From: Cladochytrium replicatum
Taxonomy: Eukaryota > Chytridiomycota > Chytridiomycetes > Cladochytriales > Cladochytriaceae
NCBI GenBank assembly: GCA_025526935.1
Contig: JAHLKD010000024.1
Location: 460,830 to 524,829 of the forward strand
Direction: 5' to 3'
Length of the DNA stretch: 64,000 bases
Positions 44,440-52,753 of the stretch are shown piece by piece. Numbering within the stretch: position 1 is the first letter of the stretch; every line of letters begins with the position of its first letter. The notes under the pieces are model-generated. The model was not told the origin of the DNA and did no database searches. It worked only from the letters and a program-made list of their open reading frames with translations. The position numbers were made by a program, and so were the translations under genes.

Positions 44440-47400
44440 TCAAGATAGTATATTAAGTGAAGACTGACTGACTAGCCCCAACGAGCCCCTGTGTTTAAGG
44501 TATAATTTACTTCCAAGAGGTTTAGTTAAGATGTCCGCGATCATATCAGAAGTATCCATATGGTGTAACTCCTGATGTTTCTGTTCAACTTGGAGATTCA
44601 CAAATCTCTCGCGAACGTCCATGTGTTTGGTCCGTTTGTTGTTGAACAGATTGTTTGCGATAGACTCGGTGGATTGATTGTCTTGCCATAAACGGAGCGG
44701 ATTGAACGACGTAATTCCAATACCCGTCATAAGATTTTTCATCCACTTCATCTCACGCGATAGTTCGTTCAGCGCATACAGTTCGGCTTCCGACGACGAG
44801 GCTGCAATAGTCTGTTGTCGAATCGACTGCCAACTGATTGCCGCATTAGCGAACATTACCACGTAACCGGTTCGTGAGTATCTATCTGCATCGCCCGCCC
44901 AGTCTGCATCGGCATAACCTTGTGGGTTGTTAGCCGAATCAAACATGTAGAGACCGTCGGGTCTTAGTATCGGAGACGTGATACCAGTCCGTGTATAGTG
45001 TAAACCGTAATCCCAAGTACCGAGTAAATATCGTTGTAATCGATAGAGAGCCTTTGATTCTGACTGTCGAGGATCAATCTGATGTTGTGCCAAAATATTG
45101 ACTGCGTATGAAATATCCGGTCGTGTCTTAGTCGCCACGTACGATATCTTCATTAACATTGATCGAAATTGTGTTGCCTCGGCATCGGACAGTGTTGGTG
45201 TGGTCTCATCAAAGATACATGATTTTGACATCGGTGTTTTGGTCGGTTTGATGTTGGTACCCCATAAATTCGCTTCTTCGAGAATCTTCTTTACGTACAA
45301 TGCATTGCTAAGGAAATATCCTTCCGTTGTCTGCAATAACTCCATTTTCAGAATCCATTTCGCCTTCGAAGTACTGCCTACTGTGAACGAAGTTTCCAAA
45401 TCGGTCTGAAACCGATGATATGCGTTTGGATCTGTGGAAAAATGTAGTATATCATCGACATGAACGGTAGTGTGTTCGCGGGTATTATTTGTTGGATTGT
45501 ATCGCCAGAAATGACAGATGTCTGCAATATTCCGCACGAAACCAACACTGAGATATTGTTTCCAAAGAGTTTTGTACCATTCTCGAGCTGCCTGGTGTAG
45601 ACCGTACAGACTTTTGATAAGTCTGCAGACGATGGGTCGATTCTGGAAATCTACTCGTCCGAAACCATGAGGGAGTTCGACGTAGTTCTCTTCTTCCAGT
45701 ATCGCATTGAGATATGCACCCTTGATATCAAACTGGAATATGATCATGCCGACTAATGCTGCTAATGCAATCAGAAAACGGATCGTGGACGTTTTCGTAA
45801 CTGGAGAATAGGTTTCATCGAAATCCAATCCTTCAATCTGTGAAAATCCTCGTACGACCCAACGTGCTTTGAATCGAGTAATATTGCCATGTTCGTCAAG
45901 CTTATATGTGAAAACCCATTTGCCCGATAATAAATTCCGTCCATCAGGTAAAAACGTTTCGGCCCAAGTATTGTTGCCGACTAGTTGTGTAACTTCCTCC
46001 TTCATCGCCGCTAACCAGAATGGAGCCTCATCGGATCGTGATAAAGCCTCACGAAGAGTCTTTGGTGCAGTCCGTATATTTCCATTCGCAATTGGTTGTG
46101 TTGGATATGAGGAATCGGCCTTCAGGGTCCAATCGATATTAGGAACGGACCGGGTAAACAAGGAATTTTGTTTCCTTTTGGCGTTCGACAAATTTGCACT
46201 TGCTTGACGTTTTCGTTTTCTTGCTGCATATGCTTCGTCGACATCTTCTCCAATGAATTGAAGATCACTTTCGAGTTGTGCATCATATTCCTCTACAGGA
46301 GATACGGAAGACAAATTCGGAGATTCTTCAGTAATGGATTGTGGAGTCGATAAATCAGCATTTGGATCATAATCAGCATCGTCTGGGTCATCATCGTCTA
46401 GTCCATGTAAATGTTCAACAACATGCATGTCACCGGCTTCTTCTAAGCGGTAATATATGGGGTCGTCGTTTATATCCTCATCGATTTCTTCGTCTGCAAC
46501 GGTAGAAATCGGGAAATTGTCTGAGACAAACTCAACAGTCGTCTCTTGCACCCCCTGATCCCCGGTTGGTATTTGATCAACATCGAAATATGTCCCGGCC
46601 TTCAGTGGATATTGTACCGTAAGATCGTCGAGTAACTGTCGGGTAGGATTATAACCAACAAAAACTCCCTCGTGGAACGTAACATGGAAGTATTCGCCTA
46701 TTGTGTTTGTCCGAAAATTGAGTGCTATGACGATCTTCAGGTCTTCACCCTTGTATCCGAGAAACAGACCTAGTTCAGACTTGTCTCGGATTCTGCGCGC
46801 CAACCTTTGTTCGTGTGAGATCCACAAACTAACGAGTGTTCCAAAGGCGTGGATAGTTGCCAAATCTATCCGCTTGTCAAGGTAAGCACAGTACGGAATC
46901 GCATTCACAGCTGAATGGAAAGTAGCGTTCTTGACGACCGCAGCGTATAGGATGGAGAGTTGCACGAATTGAAGTGTTCGTGGTAGTCCAGCTTGTAGCA
47001 GCATCGCGTCCGACATATACTTGATCGATTGTATATTCCGCTCTGATAGACCATCGAGTTCCTTTACTGACGGAGGAGCTGGGTGGACGCGGATGCGAGG
47101 AATCTTGGTATTGCACCATTGGATCAACCGTTTAGTAATCAATTCTCCTGAATCGGAACGTAGTTCAGCAACGTGTAATGGGTGATTGCGATTTTCCACA
47201 TCAGCGATATGTCGAATCATACTATCCACCGCATCACTCTTTCGATTCAGGAAGTAGATTGTGATGAAACGAGGTTGTTCGTCGACAATGATCTGCCAAT
47301 ATCTCTTCTTCTGTCCGTCGTAGATTAAACGTACGACATCGGAAAACAGACGGAAAAGTTTCCTCGGAGCTCGACTTATTGTAGAATAAATCGGCTTCTG

Positions 47401-48657
47401 CTTCAGCTTCGTGCGACTACAGACCAAACAATTCTGCATAATTGATTTGTTGACAAGATTGAATGCATCCGGTTCAACCTTGGGCATTTTGATGTTGAGC
47501 TTCTCTGCCGTTCGAAAGATTGTCCGTAAGTGGATGTGACCAAACTGCTGGTGTAACTTTGCAAGTTCGTGTACTGTCACTGGCGATAAGTTGGTGCTCA
47601 CTCCAACTGTATCTTGAGATGCTCGTTGACATTCATCATCGTTCGTTTGACGAATGTTGTTGTCTGACATTACATCGAGACCCATCGCGTGAGAAGATCG
47701 TACACCGGACGTAAAGTCCATCGACTGATCGAGACCTTCTGCGGATACCGCTACTGCTTTAGCTCGTTGAGCAATCACATGCCGCGGTTGGTGAGTTCCG
47801 ACGGTACTAACATCAGCATAGAGATAGTACAAATCTCTTTCCCGTCGCCCAATAATAACGTGTTCATCCGTATCACCATGCGTGAGGATAACCTTGTCTT
47901 TGGTGAAACTCACAATGTCCCCGGAGTCTCCAATGATACTACACACTGATGCAAGTGTGTCTTCGAGATCAGGAACATAAAGTGCGTTGTGTATTATCTT
48001 AATTCGCCCATTGGGTAAAACTACAGATACATCTCCAAAACCACAAACTGGAATTGTATGACTATCCGCTAGTTCCACCACGTCCTCGTCATTCGTATAC
48101 GTCAGCGAACTAAAGGCATGACGATTAGGTGTCATCCAAACAGTTGCGCCTGTATCAAGCAAACCCACACGATCCTTTGCTTGAACATGTACACGGACAA
48201 CCTTCTGTGCCGAGTGTGCGTTCACTATCGAAAACATATTTCCGATGTATGTGTCAGCATCTTTATCAACAGAAGTAGGTTGGGTAAGGTCAAAGATTAC
48301 CTTCTTGGTCAACACCGGTTTGGCGGTAGATTCGTCCTCCGACGAATCATCACCTGCATCGCCACGGCTGGCAATGAATGCACGAAAATCCGTGTCTAAA
48401 CAAAGCACTCTTTGCAGTGAGATAGCGTTTACACGCCGACTGCTTGTGTCCTCGTTTGCCACAGAAATTGCATGTGAGATCTGTCTTCTTTGCAGAAGAA
48501 GATGTGGACGACCTGGAGTCCTGCGACTGCCTGGTCCGAGTGGAACTGCTACTCCCACCGCTACTGCCTGAGCCACCCGAGGCACTCTGCTTACGGCATT
48601 GAGCATTGGTGTGAGATGAGTTCGGATGCAAGGTACAAATATCCTCCGACTTCGCAA
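44440..48657 (-). CDS. Copia-C pol: protease, integrase, reverse transcriptase, RNase H
   Basis: 1405 open codons. Order: protease (VGLLDTGATVWMTP), GAG-pre-integrase HHCC finger (LHQQFGHIHL with CLVC), integrase core (IIVDEQPRFITIYF; ELRSDSGELI; KELDGLSERN as the Glu motif), linker, RT (APFWLAAMKEEV, WVFTYKLDEHGNITRFKARW, FDIKGAYLNAIL, catalytic VHVDDILHF), then RNase H (YADADWAGDADRYSRTGYVV; ASSSEAELYAL; RTKHMDVRERF). All catalytic residues appear present. The frame is +1 relative to gag and overlaps it by about 308 nt, so expression needs +1 frameshifting unless an indel has occurred. Copia elements commonly have a single ORF. Confidence 0.95.
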   Translation of the reverse strand: MRSRRIFVPCIRTHLTPMLNAVSRVPRVAQAVAVGVAVPLGPGSRRTPGRPHLLLQRRQISHAISVANEDTSSRRVNAISLQRVLCLDTDFRAFIASRGDAGDDSSEDESTAKPVLTKKVIFDLTQPTSVDKDADTYIGNMFSIVNAHSAQKVVRVHVQAKDRVGLLDTGATVWMTPNRHAFSSLTYTNDEDVVELADSHTIPVCGFGDVSVVLPNGRIKIIHNALYVPDLEDTLASVCSIIGDSGDIVSFTKDKVILTHGDTDEHVIIGRRERDLYYLYADVSTVGTHQPRHVIAQRAKAVAVSAEGLDQSMDFTSGVRSSHAMGLDVMSDNNIRQTNDDECQRASQDTVGVSTNLSPVTVHELAKLHQQFGHIHLRTIFRTAEKLNIKMPKVEPDAFNLVNKSIMQNCLVCSRTKLKQKPIYSTISRAPRKLFRLFSDVVRLIYDGQKKRYWQIIVDEQPRFITIYFLNRKSDAVDSMIRHIADVENRNHPLHVAELRSDSGELITKRLIQWCNTKIPRIRVHPAPPSVKELDGLSERNIQSIKYMSDAMLLQAGLPRTLQFVQLSILYAAVVKNATFHSAVNAIPYCAYLDKRIDLATIHAFGTLVSLWISHEQRLARRIRDKSELGLFLGYKGEDLKIVIALNFRTNTIGEYFHVTFHEGVFVGYNPTRQLLDDLTVQYPLKAGTYFDVDQIPTGDQGVQETTVEFVSDNFPISTVADEEIDEDINDDPIYYRLEEAGDMHVVEHLHGLDDDDPDDADYDPNADLSTPQSITEESPNLSSVSPVEEYDAQLESDLQFIGEDVDEAYAARKRKRQASANLSNAKRKQNSLFTRSVPNIDWTLKADSSYPTQPIANGNIRTAPKTLREALSRSDEAPFWLAAMKEEVTQLVGNNTWAETFLPDGRNLLSGKWVFTYKLDEHGNITRFKARWVVRGFSQIEGLDFDETYSPVTKTSTIRFLIALAALVGMIIFQFDIKGAYLNAILEEENYVELPHGFGRVDFQNRPIVCRLIKSLYGLHQAAREWYKTLWKQYLSVGFVRNIADICHFWRYNPTNNTREHTTVHVDDILHFSTDPNAYHRFQTDLETSFTVGSTSKAKWILKMELLQTTEGYFLSNALYVKKILEEANLWGTNIKPTKTPMSKSCIFDETTPTLSDAEATQFRSMLMKISYVATKTRPDISYAVNILAQHQIDPRQSESKALYRLQRYLLGTWDYGLHYTRTGITSPILRPDGLYMFDSANNPQGYADADWAGDADRYSRTGYVVMFANAAISWQSIRQQTIAASSSEAELYALNELSREMKWMKNLMTGIGITSFNPLRLWQDNQSTESIANNLFNNKRTKHMDVRERFVNLQVEQKHQELHHMDTSDMIADILTKPLGSKLYLKHRGSLGLVSQSSLNILS

Positions 48658-49624
48658 CCTTGGCTTTCGCTTTCGCCTTCGCTTTCTTCGCCTTTGCCTT
48701 CATGGCCTTCTTTGTCCCATTCGGCCCACCGGCATCCATGGTGACGTTGAGTTGGACCAATTGGTTGAGGTCGGTCAAGATATTTGACACTGTTTCGAAG
48801 TAATGCGTTGGCTTTTGGTGGAATGGTCGCGGAGCATTCGGATTTGCAGCATCAATTGGATCTTGTATTAACGCCGGTTCCCATTCGGCATACGCAGAAG
48901 TGATCATTTTTCCGAGAAAAGGTACGAGGGTCCGTAGTTCAATTGTCTGCATCGTGATTTTTGCGACTAACCGGTTTAGTAGATCCTTGATTACGAGTTC
49001 GTCCGGTAAAGAGTTCAGTTTGAGTTCGAATAACTCAGTGAGGTCGGTCACAAACTGCTGAACGCTTTCTGCCGACTGACCGTTCGTACATTTCAGATCT
49101 ACCAGCCGTTGCTCCCACATAGACGATTCGATCGGAGCTTGTCCGCCAGCACTGAAAATTCGGCGAAGTCCATCGACTTTGCCTTTTGCTGACGCATAAG
49201 CTCTGACTCGATTCATGTCGCGTTTTGGGAAACATTCGCATAGAATTCCAACTGCGACGTTATTGTCCGCTTGTTGTGCACGGTAATCTTGCATCTCAGC
49301 ACGATATTGCGTACGTAAGTGACTGTTGTGTGTGACGATCGCCAAATGTTCACGTAGTTCTGCTTCCCATTGTGCTCGTGCTTCGTTAGCAGCTCCGCCA
49401 GCAGCTCCGGCGATGACTATCGGACGCTGTGGGCGATTTCCTTCCGCCTCGTAATTCGGATTATCAGGAAGAGCCATTGGTTCTTGGAGAAGCATAGTGC
49501 CAGCGCCGCCACGTAAGTTTGCGTAAGTCTGCACTTGTTCCATGTACAGATCGAAATCCTGCAGCGTTTTACCGGTGAATGGCTTCGGCCGCGAAGATGT
49601 GGCGTCATTCGATCCTGAACCCAT
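48350..49624 (-). CDS. Copia-C gag
   Basis: 424 codons from ATG 49624. The N-terminal capsid-like region (PFTGKTLQDFDLYMEQVQTY ... WEQRLVDLKCTNGQSAESVQ) is followed by a Lys/Ala repeat stretch (KAKAKKAKAKAKAKVAK), a C-x3-H...H-x4-C patch (CTLHPNSSHTNAQC), a Ser-rich stretch and a CCHC knuckle (CNFCGKRGHKQSAC). It assembles virus-like particles and binds RNA. The frame stays open 30-odd codons beyond the knuckle and ends within the pol N-terminus, consistent with a gag-pol overlap. Confidence 0.93.
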   Translation of the reverse strand: MGSGSNDATSSRPKPFTGKTLQDFDLYMEQVQTYANLRGGAGTMLLQEPMALPDNPNYEAEGNRPQRPIVIAGAAGGAANEARAQWEAELREHLAIVTHNSHLRTQYRAEMQDYRAQQADNNVAVGILCECFPKRDMNRVRAYASAKGKVDGLRRIFSAGGQAPIESSMWEQRLVDLKCTNGQSAESVQQFVTDLTELFELKLNSLPDELVIKDLLNRLVAKITMQTIELRTLVPFLGKMITSAYAEWEPALIQDPIDAANPNAPRPFHQKPTHYFETVSNILTDLNQLVQLNVTMDAGGPNGTKKAMKAKAKKAKAKAKAKVAKSEDICTLHPNSSHTNAQCRKQSASGGSGSSGGSSSSTRTRQSQDSRSSTSSSAKKTDLTCNFCGKRGHKQSACKRYLTAKSALFRHGFSCIHCQPWRCR

Positions 49625-49675
49625 CTTGTCGTTGTTGTCCGAAGAAATGTGTTAAGCAACGATTCGTAACTATTG

Positions 49676-50274
49676 TGTTGAACAAAGCTGTGGTCTGGAT
49701 CCTCAGGTTGTGTGTGTTGCTAATTCACGGGTTAATGTTTCTAAGAGATGAATAAAGAAGATTGCGAGTCACAAGTACTAGCGCAAGAGAATGCTCCTTG
49801 TGTGTATCGCCACAGGCTCCTTAAATAAGTGTACTGTCGTTTTGGCTTTTCCTTCCGGAAGATCTGGATCGAAGCGATAAGGTTTGACTCTTCTTCTCAC
49901 AGGCGTAGCGAAGCATAATCATGCTAAGCTGTGCGTGAGATCTAGCTCTCCTCAACAGGATTGTTCTCACACATGATTCCCACGAACGCGTTAATCATAT
50001 GTAAACCTTTGCTGTGATCTGATCCGGGCTTCACTTCTACAAGTGGATGATAGAAAAGTAATGACAGTTTACTATACCTATGGCTGCAATAAATATAACC
50101 CATGAAGAAATAACCGGAGGTATCCAAACTCGTAATAGATCATCATCTATATGCTTTAGTTCAATAGTTAGAAATGTTGCTCAGTGAAGAGTGACATTTC
50201 TGTATATCGGGCGTTTGTGTTTTTGTACTATCAATGACTGGATTGGCCAAGTCCATCAATCGAAATACTTAACA
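49676..50274 (-). repeat. LTR-C3, 5' LTR of Copia-C
   Basis: 599 bp, same sequence as LTR-C2 on reading. Outer flank CTATC, followed directly by the hAT right arm containing an ORF. Confidence 0.96.
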
Positions 50275-50281
50275 CTATCGC

Positions 50282-50551
50282 ATGTTCAGGGCATTAGTGG
50301 ATGCATATCCTTCTGAGTGGCTAAGGTTCTGGACAGCATACATCGGGCATCTTTCGTCCATAACGCTCCCTGAGGTGGATTGGAAACCTTGGAAGACAGG
50401 TTTAGCCAAGGATTTCATGCTTTCAAATGACGACATTGATCGGTTCATCAGGACTGGGTTGGCGAAGGACGTAACCAGTGGTGGATGGGACTCTGACGAT
50501 ATGAACCAGATACAGAAGCTGATTTGGGCTGTTCCACCTATCAACTTGTGA
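50282..50551 (+). CDS. 89-codon ORF in the right arm of the hAT element
   Basis: The open frame starts MFRALVDAYPSEWLRFWTAY and ends KLIWAVPPINL. It is Trp-rich with regular protein-like composition (EVDWKPWKTGLAKDF, SNDDIDRFIRTGLAKD). It lies between the Copia-C 5' LTR and the hAT right subterminal zone (a TGTCCACACAGACA motif follows at about 50,607). It may be the C-terminal part of a second transposon gene or a captured host gene fragment whose upstream part was lost at the LTR junction. Function unknown. Confidence 0.5.
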   Translation: MFRALVDAYPSEWLRFWTAYIGHLSSITLPEVDWKPWKTGLAKDFMLSNDDIDRFIRTGLAKDVTSGGWDSDDMNQIQKLIWAVPPINL

Positions 50552-50914
50552 TTGCTCAGTGGAGTTTTGTTTCTTTTTACGATAGTGTTTCTAAAATACA
50601 CACTGTCCACACAGACACAAAGAGTTCATGTAAATATCCGTGGTCTAACTCAAAATTCAATCAATCCTCTCCTGGGCAGCAAAAACCCGGCGGGTCAGGG
50701 TCGGGTACGGGTTTCAACCACTTCGGGTCCGGGTATTCCCTTTGTACCCGTCAGTGACCCTGCGGGTCCCCAGACAAACACGACCCGACCCAAAGGGTTT
50801 GGTGCGGGTCGCCACTGAAACCCGGACCCGACCCGGACCCGCCGAACCTTAGATAACGCAGATGAACTCGGGGGCATTTCACCTGGAATACATATCATTT
50901 GGTGGGATTGCATG

Positions 50915-51407
50915 TTATTGAAATTTGCACAAGTGAAAATCACATTTGCCTAGTGCACCTGAAACAGTAACCGAACTCGTACTCGTAGACGGCACGTTAT
51001 TCACCATAGAGCCACTATTCACGATCCCATATCTTGTCCCAACAATAGTGATTGTTGCATCACTCGGGACACCAGATGAACCGGATTCAGCTTTCGCCAC
51101 GTCAACCAGCAGAGTCTGACCCTCTGCTCATAAAGAAAAATCAGTACATTTGAAACAGCTAAATCAATCAGCTCGGCAACTTTCCTTCCAGTGACAGCAG
51201 ATCTTCCTCGGTCAGAGTAGAGCAAGTGTCATAGTGACACAAGGCAAAAGTATCCGAACTTGCAATGAGTCCCTCCCGTTTCAGTAAACGGCCGGCAGTG
51301 GTCTTGAGATCTTGCAGGTTCAACATTCCGCGAGTGGGATCGGACCTGTTAATGTGAAGGGTAACTCGAGGCTTGCTTTCGGTAAGAACTTGCAAGAAAA
51401 TGTGCAT
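50915..51407 (-). CDS. Unrecognised host gene, at least two exons
   Basis: The first exon starts at ATG 51407 and reads MHIFLQVLTESKPRVTLHIN, then LKTTAGRLLKREGLIASSDT and TCSTLTEEDLLSLEG. The second, ending at 50915, reads QTLLVDVAKAESG followed by a Ser/Thr-rich low-complexity tail (NNVPSTSTSSVTVSGALGK). The two are separated by about 60 nt with a branch-like CTGATT and an AGCAG acceptor region, but I could not place a GT-AG intron that keeps both frames, so an indel is possible. The first exon could be a ubiquitin-like beta-grasp fold; this is only an impression. It lies just outside the hAT right end. Confidence 0.4.
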
Positions 51408-51584
51408 ATTTCTAACAACGAACAAACAATGCCAGTGAGGGCGGGAGGGGTAGTAATGGCAACAGCGACGGTGGGAGAGTACAATCACGATTGACAGTGG
51501 AAGAGTGGCACCGTATCAGCGGGAGGAGACAATAAACGACAAAAGAGATAGTGGCAGCAAACCGAGGTGGAAGAAGCAAGCAAT

Positions 51585-52082
51585 GGTAAGTGCAATGTCG
51601 CTCCGGTTCTTCCTCTTCACTTACCAGAGTAGATTTGAAAGGATGATTCGTTGCAGGTAGCTGTAGACGGAGTGCGGGAACAATGGCGGGGACAGTGGCA
51701 ACTTAAGGATCCATGAAGAGATGGTGAGGACAACCACGACAAAAGAAATGGCAGCAGCGAGGAGAGGTATCAAATCGAGAAATTGTAAGCACAATAACAG
51801 GAAAAATTGATAGAGAACAGAAAATTACCTGGAGGATAGATAAGCCGAATTGCGACAAGCGAGCAGCGAGGGGAGGAATCGAGGTGAGAGAGCAAGAAAT
51901 GGTAAGTACATTCACAGTTTTGAACCACCATCATCACTGACCTGACCAGATCGCACAGCGACAAGTAAGGAGCGACCAGGAAGCAGCGAGCAGCGAGGAG
52001 CGAGCAGGGAGCAGGGACAAGCGAGGATCGAAAGCAAGAGAAGGTAAGTACATTCCAGCTCTGGATCACCTCCTCACTTACC
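51585..52082. repeat. Four ~40-bp modules ending GGTAAGT...ACTTACC (inverted splice-donor-like ends)
   Basis: Modules at about 51585-51625, 51784-51829, 51901-51942 and 52043-52082 each start (G)GTAAG(T/C) and end (A)CTTACC, TTACC or CTGACC, with partly conserved interiors (GTACATTC.CAG.T.TG). They are embedded in purine-rich GAGCAGCGAGGAGCGAGCAGG-like sequence upstream of the unrecognised minus-strand gene. On either strand each reads as a splice donor at the outer edge. Confidence 0.7.
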
Positions 52083-52390
52083 TGAAACTTGCTATGGTGG
52101 GTCTTTGTCGGAAGTCACCGGTGGCAGTGTATCTAGCAAGTGGCGGTGAGAACTGCATGAATTTTTCGCATATGTGTACTGACCGACATTTGGTTGATTG
52201 CGCATTCAAGTTGTGGAGTGATGGTGTGTATGTGGGTGCTGTTTGGTTTGCCGGTGTGTCTTGGTGTGGCGCAGAAGGTGTGCTGTGTGGTTGTTGAGGT
52301 GTGCGTACTGCTTTGCTTGATGTGTGCATGGCATCGATATTGTGTGTTTTTGCATTGTTTATGTATTTATTTTTTGTGCAAAAATCCCGC
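52083..52390. other. GT-rich unassigned segment
   Basis: About 300 bp, strongly TG-rich (TGTGTATGTGGGTGCTGTT and similar), between the repeat modules and LINE-A fragments. No gene recognised. Confidence 0.5.
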
Positions 52391-52753
52391 CATATGTCCG
52401 CAATTTGAAACTTCGTCACCCTTTGTTGCTTCCCCCGCACCAACATCTCCCAACAGCATGTCTTCGTTTTTTACCTACTGGTGATCATTCTTCAAATCGT
52501 AGGGTAGGTTGTTTGAGCAATTTATTTCTCCTGCTAGTTTCTCTAGTTAAGCACCCTTCCTGTCATAACCACATTTTCTACTCGCAATGGTGACTCCATT
52601 ATCAATTGTTGTTTGTCAATCCTCTGCGTCAATGTGATCCTATTTCTTGCATAGTTCATAGTCGTCTTGCAGTGAGTTTATGCCTTGGGCTTCTGACCAT
52701 TTTCTGGTTGCAGGTGGTTTTTTCTTTTGCTCCTCCCAATGCCGGCGCTCCCT
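52391..52753 (+). mobile_element. Two rearranged LINE-A fragments
   Basis: Positions 52,391-52,474 match the C-terminal part of ORF2 (copy 1 about 28,035-28,115). Positions 52,475-52,753 match the endonuclease part (copy 1 about 25,525-25,812). The 3' piece thus lies before the 5' piece. The second piece stops at GCCGGCGCTCCCT, immediately followed by the Copia-A gag start codon. Confidence 0.88.

Larger units (their letters stand above)
43714..50274 (-). mobile_element. Copia-C: full-length Ty1/copia LTR retrotransposon
   Basis: A 6,561-bp element transcribed leftward. The 5' LTR is 50274-49676, then gag, pol and a purine tract (GAGGGGGTG) directly before the 3' LTR (44312-43714). Both LTRs are 599 bp and I see no difference on reading, which implies recent insertion. 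A primer-binding site is not recognised; the sequence after the 5' LTR is CAATAGTTACGAATCG. The five bases outside the two ends differ (TCAAT and CTATC), so this copy lacks a target duplication. Domain order protease-integrase-RT-RNase H defines Copia. Confidence 0.96.
40105..50851 (+). mobile_element. hAT-type DNA transposon, split by a Copia-C element
   Basis: Terminal inverted repeats are TAAGGATCGGCGGGT (from 40105) and, reversed, TAAGGTTCGGCGGGT (ending 50851). Both ends carry about 160-180 bp crowded with GGGTCGGG/GGGTCCGGG motifs. The left subterminal zone has a minisatellite with palindromic TGTCCACCCGGACA. Inverted relatives of that unit occur right of the transposase (43,600-43,713). 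The transposase is frameshifted. The left flank is Copia-A, and the right flank (GATAACGC) bears no duplication of the left flank (ATCTCTAT), so the two ends probably come from different insertions. Copia-C fills 43714-50274. Confidence 0.82.

Noticed and set aside
44440-48657. Copia-C pol as a host polyprotein gene or a virus
   Set aside because: Paired LTRs, purine tract, and protease-integrase-RT-RNase H order identify a Copia retrotransposon. No envelope gene is seen.
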